DNA of 54,498 nt. Source: Bacteroidota bacterium (GTDB lineage Bacteria; Bacteroidota; Bacteroidia; Bacteroidales; Dysgonomonadaceae). The notes below the pieces were generated by a model. That model had not been told where the DNA came from and ran no database searches. It was given only the letters and a program-made list of their open reading frames with translations. The translations under genes and the position numbers were made by a program. Location: NCBI GenBank assembly GCA_023418255.1, contig JAEZZZ010000025.1, positions 1-54,498 on the forward strand, written 5' to 3'. Positions 1 to 8,051 of the stretch are shown piece after piece. The stretch's first letter is position 1. Each line of letters begins with the position of its first letter.

Positions 1-422
1 ACACCCTAAAATGATTCATTACTTTGTTTTTGCGGAGTAAGAAACGTTCAAAAAACAATCATCGAATTAGAAAATAGTAAAACCATTCATCCCACAGAGG
101 AAAAGAGGGGCAAAGAAAATGGAAAGTGTTCTTCATGAATAATGCGGGATAAACTGCTTTAGTGTAATAACACTCAGCAGGAGTTTTTATAGTTGAAGGA
201 TTCATGCGAACGTTCCTTGTTGTAGAATTGAAAGTATCTCTACTATCCCTTTTCACAAAGATAAACCATCCCCGTAAACATTCAAATAAATATGCTCAAA
301 GATTACGCTGCGCCGCAGACGTTCTGCTAAAATGCTGTCCAAAGCACGTCATTTTCCATCCATTGACATTTTCTTTTATTCTCAGCTCATAACTTGTTGT
401 CGAGTTTTAGAGGTGTAGCATA
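1..422. other. no gene recognised
   Basis: This stretch downstream of gmd has short open frames on both strands (the longest about 65 codons), but none has a recognisable domain, a good start context or a neighbour that would make it credible. I see no RNA gene or repeat in it. It could be the decayed end of a neighbouring gene outside the window. Confidence 0.4.
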
Positions 423-440
423 AAAAGCTGACAGCTTTTC
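423..440 (-). terminator. weak hairpin after gmd
   Basis: The arms AAAAGCT (423-429) and AGCTTTT (433-439) enclose a 3-base loop, about 15 bases past the gmd stop. Read on the minus strand, the 3' arm ends in a short T run. It may end the gmd transcript, but the stem is short and AT-rich. Confidence 0.35.
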
Positions 441-454
441 TCCGTTGGTGGAAT

Positions 455-1513
455 TTATAAAGTTTTCACAAACTCCATATCGTGACGCATCATCCGCTTG
501 ACTAATTCGGGAAATGGTGTTTTTGTGGGATTCCAATTAAGTACGGTTCGTGCTTTCGTGGGATCCCCTAAAAGTTGCTCCACATCAGCGGGACGAAAAT
601 ATTTGGGATCGACCTCTACCAATACACGCCCTGTTGCTTCATCAATGCCTTTTTCCTCAACGCCTTTGCCCTCCCAGCTTAGATTGATTCCGGCTTCAGC
701 AAAGGCTAACGTGCAAAATTCTCGCACGCTGTGCGTTTCGCCGGTGGCGATAACAAAATCTTCGGGTTTGTCGTGCTGCAACATCAACCACATGCACTCC
801 ACATAATCGGGAGCATATCCCCAATCGCGCATGGCATCGAGATTTCCGAGATAGAGTTTGTCTTGCATATTTTGAGCAATGCGAGCGGCTGCGATGGTGA
901 TCTTTCGGGTAACGAATGTTTCGCCTCGACGTTCGCTCTCGTGATTGAACAAAATGCCGTTCACGGCAAACATGCCGTAGGATTCGCGATAGTTTTTTGT
1001 AATCCAAAAACCATATAACTTCGCCACTGCATAGGGACTACGCGGATAAAATGGTGTGGTCTCTTTTTGTGGCACTTCCTGCACAAGGCCAAACAGCTCG
1101 GATGTGGATGCTTGATAGATTTTTGTCTTTTTCTCCATGCCGAGAATGCGCACTGCCTCCAACAAGCGAAGCGTGCCTACGGCATCGGTTTCGGCAGTAT
1201 ATTCCGGCACATCAAAGCTCACCTTTACGTGGCTTTGTGCGGCGAGGTTATAAATTTCGTCGGGTTGAATCGACTGTATCACACGAGTCAATGAACTGGA
1301 GTCGGTCATATCGGCATAGTGCAAATTGATTTGCCGTCGCTGCTTCATATCGCGAATCCATTCGTCGAAATAGAGATGTTCGATACGTCCCGTATTAAAC
1401 GACGAAGAGCGTCGTAATGTGCCGTGTACTTCGTAACCTTTCTCTAAGAGAAATTCGGCTAAGTATGAGCCGTCTTGTCCGGTAATTCCGGTGATTAGTG
1501 CTGTTTTTTTCAT
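455..1513 (-). CDS. gmd: GDP-mannose 4,6-dehydratase
   Basis: This 352-residue protein is a short-chain dehydrogenase/reductase of the GMD family. It converts GDP-D-mannose to GDP-4-keto-6-deoxymannose, the precursor of GDP-fucose, GDP-rhamnose or GDP-perosamine. Visible features are the N-terminal NAD(P)-binding motif TGITGQDGSYLAE, the STSELFG active-site segment, the YAVAK catalytic Tyr/Lys pair and the family-typical FNHESERRGETFVTRK block. The length is normal and nothing is damaged. No GDP-fucose synthase (fcl) lies in the window, so the next enzyme is either off the left edge or elsewhere. It is the last gene of the polysaccharide locus and is separated by about 125 bp from the coiled-coil gene upstream. 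Confidence 0.95.
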   Translation of the reverse strand: MKKTALITGITGQDGSYLAEFLLEKGYEVHGTLRRSSSFNTGRIEHLYFDEWIRDMKQRRQINLHYADMTDSSSLTRVIQSIQPDEIYNLAAQSHVKVSFDVPEYTAETDAVGTLRLLEAVRILGMEKKTKIYQASTSELFGLVQEVPQKETTPFYPRSPYAVAKLYGFWITKNYRESYGMFAVNGILFNHESERRGETFVTRKITIAAARIAQNMQDKLYLGNLDAMRDWGYAPDYVECMWLMLQHDKPEDFVIATGETHSVREFCTLAFAEAGINLSWEGKGVEEKGIDEATGRVLVEVDPKYFRPADVEQLLGDPTKARTVLNWNPTKTPFPELVKRMMRHDMEFVKTL

Positions 1514-1638
1514 TGGATCTTTATCTGAATCTATCGCTTAACAAGTGGATGCAAAAACTTCATACTTTTTGATATAGAATCATTTGGAAAGCCCCCTTCA
1601 TTATAATGTGCCCTCAAACAATAACACCGTCGAAAGAG

Positions 1639-2649
1639 CTACTCTTTATTTCGGTCGCGTTCAAGAAAATGCGTTTTAGTACTGTTTTCAATGGCTTTTA
1701 AAGCAATGTCTTTTACAGTTTTCTCAGAATTATCCACTTTTGAGGCCGCTTCTTTCAATTGAGCTTCCATCTCTTTTATTTTGGCTTCCAACGTCTTTAT
1801 TTGATGATCTTTAAGGTTGAGTGTACCCTGCATCTCTTTTTCAAACAAAGTCTTTTGGTATTCATATTCGGTGCTCAGTTTATTTGTTGTTGCTGTTGCC
1901 GTTTCTTGTATCGCTTTTTCAAGTTTTTGTTCAAAAGAGGCTACTTCGTCACGTAAATTATTGAGTTCTTTTTCACTTTCTTTTATTGCTTTTTCTCTTT
2001 CGGCAAATTCTTTTTCAAACGCGACGCGTTGCTCTTTTAATTCTGCCTCTTGACGTGCTTTTGTAAGCGTGTATTCATCCTGCTCTTGTTTGCGTTTTTG
2101 CTGTAAAGTATAGGTGTACTCTTCTTCCTCACGTTCGCGCATGCGCTTAAACGATTTGTTTTCCGCGTCGCGCGCTTCCCGTTCCTGCTTTTTTTCTTTT
2201 TCCCAATTTGCCTTTGTTTCACTAATTTCGAGGTTAAGCAACGCTTTCGTCTCTTCCATCTCCCTTTCGAATTGCTCTTTTTGTTCTTTTTGAGCCAGCA
2301 TGATCGCTGCAAGCGCGTCGGCGTTGGCTTTTAATCCGTATAAATCCTCTAAATATTTCTCTTCAATGGCAATGGCATTTTGGATGGTTGAGAGCCTTTT
2401 TTGCTCAACACTTAGATTGTCTTCTACCGCTTCGAGTGCATTAACAAACTGTGCCTTAATTTCACTGATTTGTGCAAGAATAGACTCTTGTGTATTCTTC
2501 GATGCCTCTTTCACCGTATTTTTTTCCTCTTTACGTTGCTGCACCTCTTTGGGGTTATCATTCGATTTTTCCTCAACCTGTTTTAACAGTTTCTCATATG
2601 CTTCCAGAATTTGAGCTTTGGTATTATTTTTATTTACAGTTGCTGTCAT
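1639..2649 (-). CDS. coiled-coil protein of unknown function
   Basis: I do not recognise a family for this 336-residue protein. It is almost entirely Glu/Lys/Gln-rich with heptad-like spacing from about residue 15 to 320, which predicts a long alpha-helical coiled coil. It has no signal peptide, membrane segment or catalytic motif, so it is probably cytoplasmic. The N-terminus (MTATVNKNNTKAQILEAYEK) looks like a short helical cap. It sits between gmd and the amino-sugar genes but has its own -7 element upstream and is separated from the gene before it by a terminator, so it is probably transcribed independently. A scaffold or nucleoid-type role is possible, but nothing in the sequence decides this. 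Confidence 0.75.
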   Translation of the reverse strand: MTATVNKNNTKAQILEAYEKLLKQVEEKSNDNPKEVQQRKEEKNTVKEASKNTQESILAQISEIKAQFVNALEAVEDNLSVEQKRLSTIQNAIAIEEKYLEDLYGLKANADALAAIMLAQKEQKEQFEREMEETKALLNLEISETKANWEKEKKQEREARDAENKSFKRMREREEEEYTYTLQQKRKQEQDEYTLTKARQEAELKEQRVAFEKEFAEREKAIKESEKELNNLRDEVASFEQKLEKAIQETATATTNKLSTEYEYQKTLFEKEMQGTLNLKDHQIKTLEAKIKEMEAQLKEAASKVDNSEKTVKDIALKAIENSTKTHFLERDRNKE

Positions 2650-2689
2650 ATTGAATTCGTTTTTGTTGATTTATTTATTTGATTTTAGG

Positions 2690-2697
2690 CAAAGATA
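2690..2697 (-). promoter_or_regulatory. Bacteroidota -7 element before coiled-coil gene
   Basis: The minus strand reads TATCTTTG, a perfect match to the Bacteroidota -7 consensus TAnnTTTG, about 40 bases before the start of the coiled-coil gene. No clear TTG -33 element lies at the usual distance, because that position falls inside the terminator hairpin of the upstream operon. Confidence 0.4.
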
Positions 2698-2716
2698 GAT
2701 TTTTTTTCTAAAAAAT

Positions 2717-2743
2717 AACCGAAGATATAAAAAATCTTCGGTT
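2717..2743 (-). terminator. rho-independent terminator of the downstream amino-sugar operon
   Basis: Perfect 10-bp arms AACCGAAGAT (2717-2726) and ATCTTCGGTT (2734-2743) enclose a 7-base loop. Read on the minus strand the hairpin is followed by ATTTTTT. It lies about 40 bases past the stop of the PglE-like aminotransferase and should end the transcript that begins near 12.2 kb. Confidence 0.8.
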
Positions 2744-2783
2744 CTAAATCGATATTTTGATTATTCTCTTTTACTTAATAATA

Positions 2784-3914
2784 TCACATTTCTTTTATTA
2801 TTCTTATCACACGTTTAATATCTTCATTTGTGAGAGATGAACCTGAAGGCAAGCAAAGCCCTTTATCAAAGAATTCTTCTTCTATTCCATCGCCATAATA
2901 AGGCGCATTGGCATAAACAGGTTGTAGATGCATGGGTTTCCACAATGGACGCGTTTCAATATTAGCTTCTTCCATTTTTAAGCGAATATCCTCACGAGAA
3001 AAACCGGTTACTTCCTGATTAACAATGATACACGTCAGCCAATGATTGGAATTAAAATCGGCATTCGGATTATCGAACACGGTAATTCCGATAATTGAAT
3101 TTAATGCTTTTTTATAAAGACCGTGGATTTCCCGCCTACGAGCAACGTGGTCGTCCAATACCATCATCTGACCGCGACCAATTCCGGCGGAGATATTACT
3201 CAAACGATAGTTATAACCAATTTCTGAATGTTGATAGTGTGGAGCATTATCGCGTGCTTGGGTAGCATAAAACATGACGCGTTTGGCTGCTTCTTCCGAA
3301 GGACAGACCAAAGCACCACCACCCGAAGTGGTAATCATCTTGTTTCCATTAAATGACAAACAGGCAAATTTTCCGAATGTGCCGCTTTTTTGTCCTTTAT
3401 ATTCAGAGCCTAATGCTTCGGCTGCATCTTCCAACACCGGAATTTCATATTCATTAGCGATAGCCATGATTTCGTCCATTTTAGCCGGCATTCCGTAAAG
3501 ATGAACCGGGATAATGGCTTTTGGCTTTTTCCCTGTTTTTGCGATGCGATCTTCGATGGCTTCTCGAAGAAATTCAGGAGACATATTCCATGTGTCCGGT
3601 TCGCTTCCTATAAAAACAGGTTTCGCGCAGCGATAAGTGATTGGGTTGGCAGATGCCGCAAACGTAAAACTTTGGCACAATACCTCGTCGTCCCGTTCAA
3701 CACCGAGTTGTACCAATCCGAGGTGAATGGCCGCGGTGCCTGCGCTTAGCGCGACAACGTGCTTGTCACGTTGTAAATATTTTTTTAAATCTTCTTCAAA
3801 GCCGTTGACGTTCGGTCCCAACGGAACAACCCAATTTGTGTCAAATGCTTCTTGTATAAATTTTTGCTCGTGTCCACTCATGTGAGCGAGGGAGAGCCAG
3901 ATTTTTTTTGTCAT
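2784..3914 (-). CDS. PglE-like sugar aminotransferase (DegT/DnrJ/EryC1 family)
   Basis: This 376-residue PLP-dependent aminotransferase probably places an amino group on C4 of a nucleotide-linked 4-keto-6-deoxy sugar. It resembles Campylobacter PglE along its whole length: the opening LSLAHMSGHE, the ALSAGTAAIHLGL block, VLEDAAEALGS, the PLP-lysine segment SFNGNKMITTSGGG, and the C-terminal ETRPLWKPMH and CLPSGSSLT blocks. Its start overlaps the stop of the ATP-grasp gene by 4 bp, so the two are translationally linked. A PglC-like transferase lies 2.3 kb upstream in the same unit. The exact sugar cannot be read from sequence; GDP-perosamine synthase-like activity is an alternative. Confidence 0.85.
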   Translation of the reverse strand: MTKKIWLSLAHMSGHEQKFIQEAFDTNWVVPLGPNVNGFEEDLKKYLQRDKHVVALSAGTAAIHLGLVQLGVERDDEVLCQSFTFAASANPITYRCAKPVFIGSEPDTWNMSPEFLREAIEDRIAKTGKKPKAIIPVHLYGMPAKMDEIMAIANEYEIPVLEDAAEALGSEYKGQKSGTFGKFACLSFNGNKMITTSGGGALVCPSEEAAKRVMFYATQARDNAPHYQHSEIGYNYRLSNISAGIGRGQMMVLDDHVARRREIHGLYKKALNSIIGITVFDNPNADFNSNHWLTCIIVNQEVTGFSREDIRLKMEEANIETRPLWKPMHLQPVYANAPYYGDGIEEEFFDKGLCLPSGSSLTNEDIKRVIRIIKEM

Positions 3915-4894
3915 ATGACTAATTCGGATTTTCGTTTAATAACTACATCATCATACATCATCATAACTATATTTTCATCATATGAACCAATATCTTCCTG
4001 ATTTGACAAACCCAACGTATTATTCTCTATCATTTTTATAAAGTCAACTCCAGCTCCATAAGCGTGAATATAGGCACCACCAAATCGTGGATTAATTTCA
4101 GATAAAAAGTATTTTCCATTATTATAGAAGAAATCCATATCTACAGGACCGTAGAATTCAAATACTGTCAATGCTTTCTTTATAAATGAAAATAATTTTT
4201 CATCTTTAAAGGATACTGTTTTATTTGCACCTCCGATTCTTGTTTCTAGTTTCTTTTTTGCAAAAACACTGACAGGTTTATTTGATATGCAATCAATGTA
4301 TACGTCTGCATCAATATCCCCACCCTCCATAAATTCTTGAATTAGATACTTATGTGTTCCTTCCTCTAAATAACTTTTTAATTTATTTATGTTTTCTACT
4401 TTATGTGCACCAACACTGCCACTGCCGTCTCGAGGTTTTATAAATACTGGGAAACTAATTTCTTTTTTCTCTAAACCTACCTGAAAATCAACAAAGTTAT
4501 CATATGTAAGCACTGTGTCTATATTTTTACTTTTCAGATGTTTATACATTTCGTATTTATCAAAACATAATTTTGCCGTTTTTTCAGAAGGACACAATGG
4601 AAGTATTCCATTATCTAGAAACATCTGGCGATTTTTAGATAATAGTTCAATTTCAGGATCTATTAGAGTGGTAATTGCTTTTATGTTTTCTTTTTCACAA
4701 ATTTTCAATATAACCTTCAGATAATTGGGTTCTGTTATTTTAGGAACGATATACTGTTTATCTGCAAAATATAACGCAGGGGCGGTATTGTCGTTATCCG
4801 TTGCGATAAGACGCGTTTTATTACCTAATGTTTTTTTGAAATCTTGTAAAAGACGTCCACGACGTCCAACACTGCAAAATAAAATGCTATTCAT
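3911..4894 (-). CDS. ATP-grasp ligase of a polysaccharide locus
   Basis: This 327-residue protein has ATP-grasp architecture: an N-terminal nucleotide-fold segment (SILFCSVGRRGRLLQDF), a central ATP-binding part (FPVFIKPRDGSGSVGAHKV, then YLIQEFMEGGDIDADVYID) and the C-terminal metal-binding block FLSEINPRFGGAY. Family members join a carboxylate to an amine or thiol through an acyl-phosphate. In polysaccharide loci, ATP-grasp genes next to a sugar aminotransferase are thought to acylate the new sugar amine; that role is inferred here. The gene is 4 bases after the PLP decarboxylase and overlaps the aminotransferase by 4 bp. Its AT content is visibly higher than that of gmd or the rfb genes, suggesting separate acquisition. 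Confidence 0.85.
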   Translation of the reverse strand: MNSILFCSVGRRGRLLQDFKKTLGNKTRLIATDNDNTAPALYFADKQYIVPKITEPNYLKVILKICEKENIKAITTLIDPEIELLSKNRQMFLDNGILPLCPSEKTAKLCFDKYEMYKHLKSKNIDTVLTYDNFVDFQVGLEKKEISFPVFIKPRDGSGSVGAHKVENINKLKSYLEEGTHKYLIQEFMEGGDIDADVYIDCISNKPVSVFAKKKLETRIGGANKTVSFKDEKLFSFIKKALTVFEFYGPVDMDFFYNNGKYFLSEINPRFGGAYIHAYGAGVDFIKMIENNTLGLSNQEDIGSYDENIVMMMYDDVVIKRKSELVI

Positions 4895-4898
4895 AAAT

Positions 4899-6095
4899 TT
4901 ATTTTTTTTGTATTATTTTTGCTGCATTCCAACTTTCCCTAATTAAAGTATAATTATTGGCTTGTTTTAAATATACTTTTGGAAAGTATCTTATAAATAG
5001 GGATGTCAATGTCATAGTGTAAGCACCGACAGATTTGTATAATATTCTATCATTTACTTTTAACTTTGGATGATTACTTAAAATGAATAGCTTATCGTTT
5101 TCTAAGCATGTGCATCCTCCAATAATTTGTTTACTAATGGATTTACGTATAGAATTATCACTATATATTATTTCTTTGAAATAGTCTTTTTTATGAAAAA
5201 ACGGATCAATATCAATTCGACTTCCATCGGTTGTATATACGTAATGTGTACCCATGTTTTTCTCATCTATTATTGTTGATAGAAATGCAAAACAAGAGGC
5301 CACGATTGCATTGCCCGGCTCAATAACAATTGCAGTTTTATTTAAATCTAAGTTTTCGTTGAAGACAGAATATATTGTTTCCGCATATTCACCATATGTC
5401 GGTTTATTTTCCATTATGCCGTAATAACCCCCACCTATATCAATATACTCCAAATTAAGATTATAGTTTTTAATAAGATCAATAATCCAATGTGAAAGGT
5501 TTCTATACATGCCCAAGCTTCTTGTCTTGGAAGTTCTATGTACGTGTATTCCTGTCAGTTTTATGTTTTTTAATTTCTGTATTGTAGAAATGACTTCTTT
5601 AAATTCACCAGTTTCCTCATTATAGCCAAAACGACTTTGTCCTTCCCCTTCTTTGGCATCATTCGGCGATATTTTGTCTAGGTTTATATTTAGACGTACA
5701 CCTAATCGGTATATCCTATCTTTGGGCAGTGACATAAGCCATCTGATTTCTCTTTTAGTTTCAATATTTACGATAGCACCTTCTTCAATTGCCTCAATAA
5801 ATGTTTCTTTTGACTTTAATGGACCGTTATATATTATTTTATTTATCGGAAATCCACATTTTTTTGCTAGATCATATTCATCATACGAAACGACTTCTGC
5901 ATAACAGCCAAAATTCTTTATCTTTTCTAATAAAAAAGGCAGTGAGTTTGTCTTGACGGAGTAGCTTAATATGTTTTTTGGAAAAAACTCATTAAGTGCA
6001 GATTTAAATCCTGACAAAGATTTATGTAGTTCTTCATAATCTAAAATGAAACAAGGTGTTTCTAACTTAGCGAGATTTATATTATCTAAAATCAT
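4899..6095 (-). CDS. PLP-dependent decarboxylase (DapDC/ODC type, fold III)
   Basis: This 398-residue protein belongs to the alanine-racemase-fold decarboxylases (diaminopimelate, ornithine, arginine decarboxylases). Visible features are the PLP-lysine motif YSVKTN near residue 48, the HVHRTSKTR block, the glycine-rich phosphate loop DIGGGYYG, and the C-terminal GGCTCLENDKL segment with the active-site Cys from the partner subunit. A true lysA is usually in a biosynthetic operon. Here the gene starts a tight decarboxylase, ATP-grasp, aminotransferase run inside a glycan locus, so it probably decarboxylates an amino acid or amino-acid conjugate for glycan decoration. The substrate is not readable. 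Confidence 0.82.
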   Translation of the reverse strand: MILDNINLAKLETPCFILDYEELHKSLSGFKSALNEFFPKNILSYSVKTNSLPFLLEKIKNFGCYAEVVSYDEYDLAKKCGFPINKIIYNGPLKSKETFIEAIEEGAIVNIETKREIRWLMSLPKDRIYRLGVRLNINLDKISPNDAKEGEGQSRFGYNEETGEFKEVISTIQKLKNIKLTGIHVHRTSKTRSLGMYRNLSHWIIDLIKNYNLNLEYIDIGGGYYGIMENKPTYGEYAETIYSVFNENLDLNKTAIVIEPGNAIVASCFAFLSTIIDEKNMGTHYVYTTDGSRIDIDPFFHKKDYFKEIIYSDNSIRKSISKQIIGGCTCLENDKLFILSNHPKLKVNDRILYKSVGAYTMTLTSLFIRYFPKVYLKQANNYTLIRESWNAAKIIQKK

Positions 6096-6219
6096 GTTTG
6101 GGTGGTCTTTTTAATTCGATGAAGACTTTGTGTTTTAAACTTTTATTCTCTGAAATATTTAATTGATTTTGCTATTGTGCGAAAATGAATCTCGCCTAAT
6201 CAATTAATTATCAACAAAC

Positions 6220-6828
6220 TCAGGCTTCTCCCGTAAAATCTTCCATTGTAATACTCGTCTTAGAACTTATTCCCTCTCGTTCAAAAACTTTTTTAATTGT
6301 TCTTACTAATATTTTGAGATCCAAAGATAGTGAAATATTATCCACATACCAAACATCAAATTTAAATTTTTCATTCCACCCTATGACATTTCTCCCATTA
6401 ACCTGGGCCCATCCAGTAATGCCCGGACGCACTTCATGACGGCGGCGTTGAAAATCATTGTATAACGGTAGATATTGCACGAGTAATGGACGAGGCCCAA
6501 CTAATGACATATCTCCTTTAATCACATTAAGTAACTGTGGTATTTCGTCTAGTGAAGTAGTACGCACAAATTTTCCAACTTTCGTTAAACGCTTTTCGTC
6601 CGGCAGCAGGTTGCCTGAAGAATCTTTTTCATCAGTCATTGACTTGAACTTAATTAATTTAAATATTTTCTCATCTTTTCCGGGACGTTCTTGGAAGAAA
6701 AAAGCACCGGCTCCTTTGTTGGCAATCGTTAGACATATCCATAGGATTATGAATATAGGACTAATAATGATGAATCCCATTAAAGCTAACAAAAAATCAA
6801 ATAGGCGTTTAAAAAAATTCTCGTACAT
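6220..6828 (-). CDS. PglC-like initiating sugar-phosphate transferase
   Basis: This 202-residue protein is a small monotopic phosphoglycosyl transferase of the PglC/WcaJ type. It transfers a sugar-1-phosphate from a UDP-sugar to undecaprenyl phosphate at the inner membrane and so starts repeat-unit assembly. It has one N-terminal re-entrant or membrane helix (about residues 10-35), the catalytic Asp-Glu in RTTSLDEIPQLLNV, GDMSLVGPRPL, and the EVRPGITGWAQVNGRN block. The short length without the extra N-terminal helices of WcaJ fits PglC, whose substrate is UDP-diNAc-bacillosamine or another UDP-amino sugar. It is 3 bp downstream of the GT4 gene, so the two are an operon. Confidence 0.9.
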   Translation of the reverse strand: MYENFFKRLFDFLLALMGFIIISPIFIILWICLTIANKGAGAFFFQERPGKDEKIFKLIKFKSMTDEKDSSGNLLPDEKRLTKVGKFVRTTSLDEIPQLLNVIKGDMSLVGPRPLLVQYLPLYNDFQRRRHEVRPGITGWAQVNGRNVIGWNEKFKFDVWYVDNISLSLDLKILVRTIKKVFEREGISSKTSITMEDFTGEA

Positions 6829-6831
6829 TTT

Positions 6832-8049
6832 TTAAATTTTACATATCTTTTCTAGAAAATCAACAAACTGATTGGCTAACTCATTTCTTGCAAACTTTTG
6901 CTCAGCTAGTTTTCTTGCATTCCTACCATACATTTCTCGTAAATTTGGATTATCTGCTAATTTAATCACAGCATTTCCAAATTCTTTCGGATTTTTTGGT
7001 GGGACCACTTCACCACACTGATATTCTTTAATCATGTCAGCTAACCATCCAGGATAATTATTTAATATAGACAATCCTGATGAAATATAATCAAAAAACT
7101 TATTAGGTGAAGTGCCATAATAAAAAGCTGGAACATTTGCTAAAGCCATTATACCAATATCTGCCGAAGCTACAATTTTATTCAGCTTATTTTTTGGCAT
7201 AGGATTATAAAAACGACAATTGTCGATATTCTCGTTATTAACTCGCGTCATAAGATGTTTTTTCATTTTACCTGAACCTATAAACACAAATTTAATATCA
7301 TCTCTACCTGTTTTTAGAACCTCTTTCGCTCCATCTAAAACATTGTCTAATCCATTAGCAACACCATGTGCTCCACTAAAAATAGCCACTGTATCTTGGG
7401 GAGAAATACCCTCCAATTTAATCGATGAACGATTTTTGGGATTGAATATTCCCAAATCACATCCATTGGGAATCATTTCTATTGTTTTATCAGGGACAAT
7501 ACGCTTAATCCCTTCACAAATACCTGGAGAAAGGCCAACGCATGCATCCGCTTTTTTGTAACTTAGTTTTTCAAGAACTGCCATCCCTACAAGAAAAATC
7601 GGATTTTTTAATCCAAGTGCTTTAGGTAATTCAGGCCATAAATCACGTACTTCAAAAATGAATTTTTTCTTTTTCCCGAATAACTTTATCCAGATGCCAG
7701 GAATTCCTGCTGTAAGTGGTGTTGATGTAGCAAAAAGTAAATCGTATTCTTCTTGCATCGCAATTTTGTTTCCGATATATGCAAACTTTATAAATGTAAT
7801 TGCACGTTTTAGTAAACTATCATTGTTTGAGTATGGAAGATCAATTTGTATAACATTAATCCCGTCTATCATACCTCTTCTGATTCTTGTTCTATCTGTT
7901 TTTGGAAGATTCAACTTTGAGACATCTCCGCCACAAACCATTGTAACCATATGTCCTCGTTCAATAAGTTTTTTTGCAAACTCATAAGAACGTGTCGCGC
8001 CACCAATTTGAGGTATTGTGAAATATTGATGAAAATAAAGAACTTTCAT
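6832..8049 (-). CDS. WbuB-like glycosyltransferase, GT4 family
   Basis: This 405-residue GT-B enzyme resembles the WbuB/FnlA-associated GT4 transferases that add the second sugar (often an N-acetyl amino sugar) to the lipid-linked primer. The N-terminus has YFHQYFTIPQIGGATRSYEF, the donor-side domain has IPNGCDLGIFNP and FSGAHGVANGLDNVL, and the C-terminal part has ALANVPAFYYGTSPNKFFDY, which matches the usual donor-phosphate region. It acts on the cytoplasmic face of the inner membrane. The pairing with the PglC-like gene directly after it is a common arrangement. Confidence 0.88.
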   Translation of the reverse strand: MKVLYFHQYFTIPQIGGATRSYEFAKKLIERGHMVTMVCGGDVSKLNLPKTDRTRIRRGMIDGINVIQIDLPYSNNDSLLKRAITFIKFAYIGNKIAMQEEYDLLFATSTPLTAGIPGIWIKLFGKKKKFIFEVRDLWPELPKALGLKNPIFLVGMAVLEKLSYKKADACVGLSPGICEGIKRIVPDKTIEMIPNGCDLGIFNPKNRSSIKLEGISPQDTVAIFSGAHGVANGLDNVLDGAKEVLKTGRDDIKFVFIGSGKMKKHLMTRVNNENIDNCRFYNPMPKNKLNKIVASADIGIMALANVPAFYYGTSPNKFFDYISSGLSILNNYPGWLADMIKEYQCGEVVPPKNPKEFGNAVIKLADNPNLREMYGRNARKLAEQKFARNELANQFVDFLEKICKI

Positions 8050-8051
8050 TG

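Noticed and set aside
59..392. Short open frames at the left edge
   Set aside because: They overlap each other on opposite strands, have no recognisable motif and no promoter or start context.
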